The translations under genes were made by a program, and so were the position numbers. A stretch of 64,000 nt of DNA, taken from Sphingobacteriaceae bacterium (GTDB lineage: Bacteria; Bacteroidota; Bacteroidia; Sphingobacteriales; Sphingobacteriaceae). The DNA lies in the NCBI GenBank assembly GCA_017745075.1, contig JAGIAD010000009.1, positions 1 through 64,000 of the forward strand, written 5' to 3'. Below are positions 43,276 through 50,491 of the stretch, one piece after another. Within the stretch, counting starts at the first letter, position 1; each line of letters starts with the position of its first letter. The notes under the pieces are model-generated. The model searched no databases. It was given only the letters and a program-made list of their open reading frames with translations, and had not been told where the DNA came from.

Positions 43276-43397
43276 ATCGAATATTTTTGATTTTAAAATT
43301 TATGCTTTGTAATTGTGTGGTAAAGATAATAACAAAATTAAAATAAAAAGATTAAAAGGCAATTTGTATGTAAAAGCATGGGATAAAGGTCAACCCT

Positions 43398-43919
43398 TTA
43401 TTCCTGCAGATCGTAAACCATTTTTTTAGTGCTGTTCATTTTGCTTTTAATGCGATCCTGGTGTTCGAGCAGTGTATTGTGCTCATCCTGGATGGAATTG
43501 AATAGCTCAGCTTTTTTGAAATAGCTGGCTGCTTCCACAAAATTTTGCTGTTGCTCGGCGTATAAACCCAGACTTTCGTAAATATGTGCTTCGCAAACAC
43601 CTGCAACATTTAAAGCTTTATCAGCGATTTGTTTTACCAGTTTATGCATTTTAAGCGTAATCACAAGTTTTAAATAAGGCCCGTAAACTTCCGGAAAATC
43701 GGCATCCAACTCGGTACAACGTTTATAATAATAACCTGCTGTTCTGTAATCTTTAAAGCGGTTGTGGTAAATATTGCCCAGCTGAAAATAAGCCCTGGCA
43801 TAATCAGGGTCGAAAGTAACGAGCTCATTAAAATACTGAAGTGCTTTAGGCAGTTCGCCCCAATGCAATTCTTCAATGGCCTGTAGATATTTTTCTTCTA
43901 CAGTAGTATAAATGTCCAT
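43398..43919 (-). CDS. Tetratricopeptide-repeat protein, cytosolic
   Basis: 173 residues from the ATG at 43919; a 14-residue extension to 43961 has no support. TPR motifs: ALQYFNELVTFDPDYARAYFQLGNIY, AGYYYKRCTELDADFPEVYGPYL and EAASYFKKAELFNS. No signal sequence. Role likely protein-protein contact; partner unknown. Confidence 0.8.
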   Translation of the reverse strand: MDIYTTVEEKYLQAIEELHWGELPKALQYFNELVTFDPDYARAYFQLGNIYHNRFKDYRTAGYYYKRCTELDADFPEVYGPYLKLVITLKMHKLVKQIADKALNVAGVCEAHIYESLGLYAEQQQNFVEAASYFKKAELFNSIQDEHNTLLEHQDRIKSKMNSTKKMVYDLQE

Positions 43920-43961
43920 AACAGATATATTAAATTTTGATAAGCAGTAATTGCCTAGCAA

Positions 43962-44251
43962 ATTGATAATTAAATTGATTTTTTAAAATTGGGTTTTATG
44001 CGCTGATGGCAAAAAAACACTAAGGGTTGGGAAGGAAATTTACATCAATACCCCAACCCTTTATGCCACAAGACTGGCTAAAGTTCATTTTTTGGATATG
44101 TAGTTGACGTAGCATTTCTGTAAATTTGATGCAAAGATATTTATTTTCAGTGAATTGCAAACTGTTTTTTAAATAATGTTGATTTTAGCAGTCGAGATGA
44201 CGAATGCTTTACTGATTCCTGCTGAGTTTAGTGGGAGGAGTAGTTCCGTTG
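43962..44251. other. Gene-free spacer
   Basis: 290 bases, AT-rich, with one fragment of the CGTCATCTCGA repeat family (AGTCGAGATGACG, 44190-44203). Nothing else seen. Confidence 0.5.
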
Positions 44252-44830
44252 TTAAAACTGTTTAGGTTTTTTGTTCTGGCTGGCCAGTTCAACCAGTTCG
44301 GCAATTCTTTTCTGCCGGGTTTCGGGGCGTTTGGCGAGGGTAATCCACTGGAGCATGGCCTTACGTATCGATTTGCTTAAACCGTTAAAAAATGCCTCGC
44401 TGCCTTTTGTAATTTCAAATGCAGCCGTTAAATCAGCAGGGATACTGAGTTCTTCTACCTCATCTAAGATCGTCCACGAGCCATTTGTTTTAGCACGTTC
44501 GATACATGCTATTCCGGCAGGTGCCATTAAACCCAAAGCAGCTAATTGCTCAACCTTGGCTTTATTAATTTTAGACCAACCGCTATTGGTTTTTCTTCTG
44601 CTAAAAAACTGGATAAAACTTTCTTCATCAATTGTTTTTCTTACGCTGTCAATCCAGCCAAAGCATAGGGCTTCTTCTACAGCATCACTCCATGATATAG
44701 TAGGTTTATTTGCTTTGGTTTTGTAGCAAATTAACCAAACCGATTGTTTGGTGTCGTGGTGTTTTAACAGCCATTCGCGCCAGTCTTTGCGACTCGCGGG
44801 GCAAAAGGTTTCGGTTGTTTTCCCTGTCAT
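44252..44830 (-). CDS. YdeI/OmpD-associated family protein
   Basis: 192 residues. N-terminal FCPASRKDWREWLLKHHDTKQSVWLI, EEALCFGWIDSVRKTIDEESFIQFFSRRK and SGWSKINKAKVEQL are the conserved blocks of the YdeI/OmpD-associated (DUF1801/bacteriocin-protection-type) family, with a C-terminal SIRKAMLQWITLAKRPETRQKRI block. Cytosolic; the molecular role of the family is not settled. Confidence 0.85.
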   Translation of the reverse strand: MTGKTTETFCPASRKDWREWLLKHHDTKQSVWLICYKTKANKPTISWSDAVEEALCFGWIDSVRKTIDEESFIQFFSRRKTNSGWSKINKAKVEQLAALGLMAPAGIACIERAKTNGSWTILDEVEELSIPADLTAAFEITKGSEAFFNGLSKSIRKAMLQWITLAKRPETRQKRIAELVELASQNKKPKQF

Positions 44831-44866
44831 GGTTATTTAAGCACTAATTTTACCAGATAAAAATAA

Positions 44867-45502
44867 TTAAAGTTGATCAAGCTCAAACTGCAGGTTTTGT
44901 TTTGCTTGGTTTTCAAATTTATGGTAGAAGTAATCTGTTTTATAAATCCGTTCCATTTTTATGAAATGTTCCAAAACCTTTTTTCTCCCCTGATTATAAA
45001 TAAGGTCAGGATAAATTGAGTATTCTTTTCTTACATTTTTTGCATATGCGCTATAACTTTCATGGCTTTGACCTAATACTGAAAGATCTGCATCTGTAAA
45101 ATAATTGGTGTCAGGGTCAGAATCGTAAAGATGTGTTTTAGTAGCCAATATTTGCGTTTTACAGTTGAAAACAATGTGATCTGGAACTGAAACCTGTTTC
45201 ATCCTTGCTACTGCCAGCTCGGCACTTTGTGCTTCATTGTCAGGGTTTAAAGCATTGTAAATAATGTCGTGGTAGAAAAGCGTAAACAGGATGGTTTCCC
45301 AGCTTTCAATTTTATCTTTCACTTCAAATAAATATTTTAATAAATTATCGAGATGCTGAAGTGCATGATAATACCTTTCTTTACGGGTATAATTTTCTTC
45401 AATTTCCTCCCAGAAGTCGGTTATTATACTTTCGTTCTTCGTATAATTTTTTAAAAGTTCGGTGAATGTTTCTTTTAACACGATATTTTGTGGATAATTC
45501 AA
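44867..45502 (-). CDS. HD-superfamily metal-dependent phosphohydrolase-like protein
   Basis: 211 residues. YTRKERYYHALQHLDNLLKYL supplies HxxxH-type residues, TLFYHDIIYN the HD pair, and a final metal Asp is in FTDADLSVLGQ. This matches predicted HD phosphohydrolases of Bacteroidota and others. The first codon is TTG at 45502; a GTG at 45481 is the alternative start. Substrate unknown. Confidence 0.85.
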   Translation of the reverse strand: MNYPQNIVLKETFTELLKNYTKNESIITDFWEEIEENYTRKERYYHALQHLDNLLKYLFEVKDKIESWETILFTLFYHDIIYNALNPDNEAQSAELAVARMKQVSVPDHIVFNCKTQILATKTHLYDSDPDTNYFTDADLSVLGQSHESYSAYAKNVRKEYSIYPDLIYNQGRKKVLEHFIKMERIYKTDYFYHKFENQAKQNLQFELDQL

Positions 45503-45596
45503 TGTACAAGTTACGGCTTCGAATTGACTTTAATCCAATCCTTAAAGGATTAAAAATCCCTGGTCAGCAAGACGGATTATAAATCCCGATAACTTT

Positions 45597-45708
45597 TCCA
45601 TCATTCTGAACGGAGTGTAGCAAGGTTGAGAGCCATGTGAGTGTTTGGTGAAGCTAAATTTATGAAGACAGATCTCTCCATTTCACTGCGTTTCAGTCGA
45701 GATGACGA
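45597..45708. repeat. Dispersed element, CGTCATTTCGA family
   Basis: Left end CCATCATTCTGAACGGAGTG, right end GTTTCAGTCGAGATGACG, with CAGATCTCTCCATTTC inside. The left half has the alternative CATTCTGA end, so this is a hybrid or diverged copy. It fills the 305-base gap downstream of moxR. Confidence 0.65.
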
Positions 45709-45807
45709 TTTTTGTATCGAAATTTATTCCATTGGTTTGGATTTGCAATCCAGACCCTGCGTAAATCTTTAACTCTTTGAGCCGGGAATATACACCCCGA
45801 CCAACGG

Positions 45808-46770
45808 CTACAATAAATCTTTAATGATTTTTTCGATTGATAAACCTTCGGCTTCGGCGCGGTAGTTCCGTACAATACGGTGGCGTAAAATGGGCTCAGC
45901 TACGGCTTTAACATCTTCAATATCCGGAGAGTATTTTCCGGTTACTGCTGCATGGCATTTTGCACCCAATACCAAAAATTGCGAGGCACGCGGGCCTGCA
46001 CCCCAACTAATGTATTTATTTACAATATCGGTAGCAAATTCGGTATTCGGACGGGTTTTTGCCGCCAGTTTTACTGCATATTCCAGTACATTGTCGGTTA
46101 CCGGGATATCGCGGATCAGTTTCTGGAAATATTGGATGTCATCTGCGTGGATAATTTTCTGCAGTTGAGTGGTTTTATTACTGGTAGTGTTTTTTACGAT
46201 GTTCAATTCGTCTGCAAAAGCAGGGTAATTTAGTTGAATATTGAACATGAAACGGTCTAACTGCGCTTCGGGTAGAGGATATGTTCCTTCCTGCTCAATC
46301 GGGTTTTGCGTAGCCAACACAAAAAATGGCTTTGGCAAGGTATGCGTTTGTCCGGCTGCGGTTACCGATTTCTCCTGCATCGCCTCCAGCAGGGCGGCCT
46401 GGGTTTTTGGAGGGGTACGGTTAATCTCGTCGGCAAGGATAATATTAGAAAAAACAGGCCCTTTTATGAACTTAAAATGCCTGTCTTCTCCTAAAATTTC
46501 GGCGCCGATAATGTCGCTTGGCATTAAATCGGGCGTAAATTGGATCCTGTTGAAATCAAGATCGAGAACGGAAGCCACAGTTTGTACAAGTAAAGTTTTA
46601 GCTAATCCGGGAACGCCAACTAACAGACAGTGTCCGTTACTGAAAATGGCGATTAAAACAGATTTTATGATGTCGTCTTGTCCAACAACTACCTTACTTA
46701 TTTCGGCTTTAATATTGTTGAAAGATTGGTGAAGTGCATCAACAGCTTCTACTTCGTTCTTATACTGCAT
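45808..46770 (-). CDS. MoxR-family AAA+ ATPase
   Basis: 320 residues. Walker A GVPGLAKT (52-59), Walker B ILADEINRTPPKTQAALLEAM, sensor FFVLATQNPIEQEGTYPLPEAQLDRF and a C-terminal lid (YKADIEDVKAVAEPILRHR-like). MoxR ATPases assist maturation of protein complexes, usually beside DUF58 and von Willebrand A genes; none are visible downstream here, where a repeat-filled gap and a convergent direction end the group. It starts five bases after the surA stop, so it is co-transcribed with surA. Confidence 0.95.
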   Translation of the reverse strand: MQYKNEVEAVDALHQSFNNIKAEISKVVVGQDDIIKSVLIAIFSNGHCLLVGVPGLAKTLLVQTVASVLDLDFNRIQFTPDLMPSDIIGAEILGEDRHFKFIKGPVFSNIILADEINRTPPKTQAALLEAMQEKSVTAAGQTHTLPKPFFVLATQNPIEQEGTYPLPEAQLDRFMFNIQLNYPAFADELNIVKNTTSNKTTQLQKIIHADDIQYFQKLIRDIPVTDNVLEYAVKLAAKTRPNTEFATDIVNKYISWGAGPRASQFLVLGAKCHAAVTGKYSPDIEDVKAVAEPILRHRIVRNYRAEAEGLSIEKIIKDLL

Positions 46771-46775
46771 TGGCG

Positions 46776-48137
46776 TTATTTTGCGGCTGTGGTTTTTGTC
46801 CAGATTTTTAATTCATCACAGTTGTTGAACTCGTCGTCGATTTTAATGTAGGTATTTTCGCGGCGTTTCTCAAACCATTCGCTTAAAGTACGATTAATTT
46901 TATCACTTTGTGCAGCATCCCTGATTTTTGGGAAATCCTGCTTCATATTCGCCTTGTGAGGAGGTATTTTCGATTTCAGATATAAAATACGGTAGCCTTG
47001 TTTTCCATCGGCTGCAGTAAATAAATTGGGTTTGGAAACGCCACCGATTTTCATGCTATCGATTACCAAAAATACCGATGGATCCAATTTATCAACCGGG
47101 ATAAAGGTACTTCTTGCCTGAACATTTTCGGCGTTCAGCATCATACCACCATTGTATTTGGTTTCTTTGTTGTCTGAATATAGGTTGGCAGCAGCAGCAA
47201 AACTTATTTTTTTGCCGATAATGTTATTATAGATACTATCTGCATGAAGTTTTAAACGGGTTAAACTTTCAGGGGTGGTTTTAGGCATAATTAAAATGTG
47301 CCTTACGTGTACCTGCTCGCCACGGCGCTCCAGTACCTGTAAAAAGTGGAAACCGTAATCCGTTTCGAAAACCGGCGAAATTTCTCCTGCCTTTAATTTA
47401 AACGCCCATGCGGTAAATTCCTTTACCATGGTATTTCTGTCGATAAAGCCATAATCACCACCATCGGCAGCAGAACCCGGATCTTCCGAATAGGTTTTTG
47501 CCAATACGCCCATATCTTCTCCTGCTTTAACCCTTAAACGGAGCGCTTCGATTTTATCGCGGAATTTCTGTTTTTCGGCCCTGGTTAACTGAGGGTTTAA
47601 AATGATCTCACCAACTTCAACCTCGGTATTGAATTCTGGAATGCTATCGCCCAACGATTTGAAGTATTTTTCCACTTCCATAGGGGTAACATTAATGTTT
47701 TCGGTAATTTTTTGCTGCATTTTCTGTGCAATCAGTTCATCTTTTACCGATGGCCTGATTTCATCTTTATACTGAAGAACCGATTTATTCAGGAATTGCT
47801 CTAAACGTTCCTGACCACCTGCGCGCTGCATACTGTAACGCATGCGTTTGTTCACCTCATCATCAACCGCGCCATCCTCAACCATTACCGAATCGATTTC
47901 GGCCTGTTGTTTAAGCAGTTTCTGGGTTAAGGTCTGTTGTAAAATTTTACATTTGATCTCGTCATTAGGCGGGTTGCCCTGGTAAAGATATTGTGTGTAT
48001 TGTTGATTTAAATCTGACAGCAGGATAATATTGTTTCCTACAACAGCAGCAACTTTATCTACAGTATGCTTATTTTGGGCATAACTGTTTAAAAACAGGC
48101 TAATTAAAGCGGTTGCTACTAAAAAAACTTTCTTCAT
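46776..48137 (-). CDS. surA: SurA-type periplasmic chaperone / parvulin isomerase
   Basis: 453 residues from the ATG at 48137 (MKKVFLVATALISLFLNSYAQ signal); the longer reading from a TTG at 48158 begins inside the TAaaTTTG promoter box and is rejected. SurA N-domain (about 25-160: VDKVAAVVGNNIILLSDL), two parvulin domains (about 170-270 and 280-380: EVGEIILNP, GGDYGFID, FHFLQVLERR; VRHILIMP, YNGGMMLN, GYRILYLKSK), and a C-terminal helix. Folds outer membrane proteins in the periplasm. Sits between moxR and a short SurA relative. Confidence 0.93.
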   Translation of the reverse strand: MKKVFLVATALISLFLNSYAQNKHTVDKVAAVVGNNIILLSDLNQQYTQYLYQGNPPNDEIKCKILQQTLTQKLLKQQAEIDSVMVEDGAVDDEVNKRMRYSMQRAGGQERLEQFLNKSVLQYKDEIRPSVKDELIAQKMQQKITENINVTPMEVEKYFKSLGDSIPEFNTEVEVGEIILNPQLTRAEKQKFRDKIEALRLRVKAGEDMGVLAKTYSEDPGSAADGGDYGFIDRNTMVKEFTAWAFKLKAGEISPVFETDYGFHFLQVLERRGEQVHVRHILIMPKTTPESLTRLKLHADSIYNNIIGKKISFAAAANLYSDNKETKYNGGMMLNAENVQARSTFIPVDKLDPSVFLVIDSMKIGGVSKPNLFTAADGKQGYRILYLKSKIPPHKANMKQDFPKIRDAAQSDKINRTLSEWFEKRRENTYIKIDDEFNNCDELKIWTKTTAAK

Positions 48138-48191
48138 TCTATTTGTTATATTTTGCAAATTTAATACTTATGGTCAACTCTGTCCATTTGG

Positions 48192-48779
48192 TTATAACCT
48201 GGCGAGTTTTTTAAGTTCATTTTCGTTAATCCTTACCTGATATTTCTGTTTAAGGCTTTTCAGCCAGTTTTCTTCCAAACTTTGCTGGTAATCGGCAATT
48301 ACTTCAGCCCTGACTTCATTTAAGGGTTTGCCATAATCTTTCTGATTTTTGTTGTAAAAATCATTTATGGCCTGCTCGTCTTCCTGTGCCCTGCTCCAGA
48401 TTTTCTGTTCCGAAACATTGAACATTAAAACACCTTCACGGTATTCGTTTAATAAAAAATCGCGGTCTTTGTTGCTAACCCCAACTTTTTTATGCGCATT
48501 TAAAACGTCCTCATAAGTTTTAATCTCTTCCTGGTAACTCGCACTTTTATCCAGTCCCATATCGCGGGCATCCAAAACCTTAAGTTTAAAATTTATATAC
48601 AAGTTTAAATACGTTTGTAAAGTATCATATGCAGTACTCATGTTTCCGTTGTGGCTTTTTTTATATGCCCACATAAACTCTTTGGTACTTATTGATTTAC
48701 CATTAACCACGGCAACATTCTGTGCAAATGAAATGCCGTACATCAAGCTGAAAACAAATAAGCAATAAGCTTTCCTCAC
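48192..48779 (-). CDS. Truncated SurA-like protein without parvulin domain
   Basis: 195 residues from a GTG at 48779, which gives a proper signal peptide (RKAYCLFVFSLMYGISFAQ); a TTG at 48818 would precede it with 13 residues. The N-terminal domain (NVAVVNGKSISTKEFMWAYK, YLNLYINFKLKVLDARDMGLD, YQEEIKTYEDVLNAHKK) matches the chaperone domain of long PpiC-type proteins, and the C-terminal segment (EVRAEVIADYQQSLEENW) matches the end of the same proteins, but the roughly 350-450 residues with the isomerase domains are missing between. The frame is open. Upstream of surA by 54 bases. Confidence 0.75.
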   Translation of the reverse strand: MRKAYCLFVFSLMYGISFAQNVAVVNGKSISTKEFMWAYKKSHNGNMSTAYDTLQTYLNLYINFKLKVLDARDMGLDKSASYQEEIKTYEDVLNAHKKVGVSNKDRDFLLNEYREGVLMFNVSEQKIWSRAQEDEQAINDFYNKNQKDYGKPLNEVRAEVIADYQQSLEENWLKSLKQKYQVRINENELKKLARL

Positions 48780-48883
48780 ACAGAGTACTCTATAAATTTT
48801 AAGGGATAAAAGTAACAATTAGCGGCGCTATTATAAGATATTTAACTAATTTTAACAGAAATTATTATCCAGCAAAAATACGA

Positions 48884-49537
48884 ATGGAAAACCAGGTTAC
48901 CAACAATGCGAATGCTTTACGTTTATTTTTTACCGATGAAGTTTTTGTGGTGAAAGATGAAAGTGTGCAAAAGTTGCCTTTAGGTAATGCAGAGCCTGTT
49001 TTTGTTAACGGAAATGTTGCTGTTGCAGAAGGAAAGGAAGCCGGTTTAAGTGCAGAAATTGCCCCGATTCCTGAAATTAAATCAACACAGGAGCCAAAAG
49101 TTTACCCACAAACATCTGAAATTCCGCATATTGCAGAGGAGCCGATGCCCGAAAAAGTGTTTAAATTTTTAGGTGGGAATAAGAAATCGGTGCTGATTTT
49201 AGTGAACGATCATGAACATGATGTAAGTACCGAACAGGGTAGGGAGCTGCTACGGAAAATTGTTAAAGCGATCGACTTAGGTACGCCAGATTTTGCGGTG
49301 TTGAACTATGCAAATTATAAGGGAACCGATTATGTAGAGCTGCACCGTTTTTTTAAACCTGTTATCATGTTATCTTTCGGGGTGGAGATTGCGGCGTTAA
49401 AACTAAACCTTACCTGGCAGAACGAAATTATTATCCACGAAAACACAAAAATTATCTTCTCACCGAATCTCCATCATCTCGATAGCGATATAACAGCCAA
49501 GAAAACACTTTGGGGGCATCTTCAGAAAATTAAATAG
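48884..49537 (+). CDS. Uncharacterised protein, possible Pol III psi-like C-terminal domain
   Basis: 217 residues, cytosolic. An N-terminal segment (LRLFFTDEVFVVKDE) and a Pro/Glu-rich linker (about 50-90) precede a globular C-terminal domain (about 95-217) with the pattern VLILVNDHEHDVSTEQGRE, LLRKIVKAIDLGTPDFAVLN, VIMLSFGVEIAALKL and FSPNLHHLDSDITAKKTLW. The last block reads like the C-terminal end of DNA polymerase III psi, SPxLxxLxxNPxAxxALW, as I remember that family. That relationship is a guess without a search. The rdgB gene follows on the same strand, 101 bases away. Confidence 0.7.
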   Translation: MENQVTNNANALRLFFTDEVFVVKDESVQKLPLGNAEPVFVNGNVAVAEGKEAGLSAEIAPIPEIKSTQEPKVYPQTSEIPHIAEEPMPEKVFKFLGGNKKSVLILVNDHEHDVSTEQGRELLRKIVKAIDLGTPDFAVLNYANYKGTDYVELHRFFKPVIMLSFGVEIAALKLNLTWQNEIIIHENTKIIFSPNLHHLDSDITAKKTLWGHLQKIK

Positions 49538-49638
49538 TAGCTTCGCAAGTGTATCAAGTATTGAGAATTAAGTATCAAGTGCTGATATATGACATTTAAT
49601 CCGACTCCAAAAACCCTAAACCTTTTACCTTTCATACT

Positions 49639-50211
49639 ATGAAAAAGCTTGTTTTTGCCAGCAATAACCAACATAAAACAGAAGAAATACGTGCTGCACT
49701 TGCAGGTGAATATGAAGTGTTGAATTTACAAGACATTGGTTGCTTTGTAGATATCCCTGAAACAGCCGATACTTTCGAAGGGAATGCAAGCTTGAAAAGC
49801 AGTTATGTTGTAGCGCACTTCAATTTGGATTGTTTTGCTGACGATAGCGGTATGGAAGTGGAGGCTTTAAATAATGAGCCGGGTGTTTATTCGGCGAGGT
49901 ATTCGGGAAGTAGGGATAATGCAGAAAACATCAGGCTCGTTTTGAAAAATCTGCAGGGAAACAGCAACAGAAAAGCCAGGTTTAAAACCGTAATCTCCTT
50001 AATGATGGACGGGCAGAACCATATTTTTGAAGGTGTAATCGGGGGCACAATCAGGGAAGAAATCTCCGGATCAAACGGTTTCGGCTATGATCCGATCTTT
50101 CAGCCTGATGGTTATGATGTTACTTTTGCGGAAATGGATATGGCGCTGAAGAATACAATCAGCCACAGGGCAATTGCACTGAAAAAAATGATAGAGTTTT
50201 TGAAGGCTTAG
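49639..50211 (+). CDS. rdgB: Non-canonical purine NTP pyrophosphatase
   Basis: 190 residues, HAM1/RdgB family. Starts KLVFASNNQHKTEEIRAAL, with CFADDSGMEVEALNNEPGVYSARYSG in the substrate region and GSNGFGYDPIF near the end, then SHRAIALKKM. Removes dITP, XTP and ITP from the nucleotide pool. Gene shares its strand with the 217-residue gene upstream. Confidence 0.96.
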   Translation: MKKLVFASNNQHKTEEIRAALAGEYEVLNLQDIGCFVDIPETADTFEGNASLKSSYVVAHFNLDCFADDSGMEVEALNNEPGVYSARYSGSRDNAENIRLVLKNLQGNSNRKARFKTVISLMMDGQNHIFEGVIGGTIREEISGSNGFGYDPIFQPDGYDVTFAEMDMALKNTISHRAIALKKMIEFLKA

Positions 50212-50253
50212 GAGAAAAATAGTTTAATCGTAATTACTCAACTTCTATCGAGG

Positions 50254-50285
50254 CGTCATTTCGACCGTAGTGGAGAAATCTATCG
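50254..50285. repeat. Partial CGTCATTTCGA-family element
   Basis: CGTCATTTCGACCGTAGTGG followed by AGAAATCTATCG; the matching right end is missing, so this looks like a decayed copy. Confidence 0.6.
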
Positions 50286-50459
50286 TACGATTTATTTAAC
50301 CTACTCATCATGCTGAATTATTTTATTAACAATTTTTATTGTTTTAAATGTCCAATAGCTACTTCGTGGTCAGCATCTTTCTCGTAAGATAGACCCTGAA
50401 ATAAATTATCTTAGGTGAGCTCGCTTAAGGCTCGGTTTACTGTGTGGCTTCTCATTGTG

Positions 50460-50475
50460 CTACAGGTCAGGCTGA
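50460..50475. repeat. 16-bp exact repeat CTACAGGTCAGGCTGA
   Basis: An identical 16-mer is found at 57657-57672, in each case beside another dispersed repeat. Small enough to be chance, but both are just downstream of a minus-strand gene. Confidence 0.5.
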
Positions 50476-50491
50476 CGACTCTAAGAACAAA

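Noticed and set aside
46241..46732. Plus-strand open frame of 163 codons inside moxR
   Set aside because: A shadow of the MoxR coding frame; no start context, no recognisable protein pattern.
48138..48158. TTG at 48158 as the surA start
   Set aside because: It falls within the TAaaTTTG promoter box; the ATG at 48137 gives a proper signal peptide.
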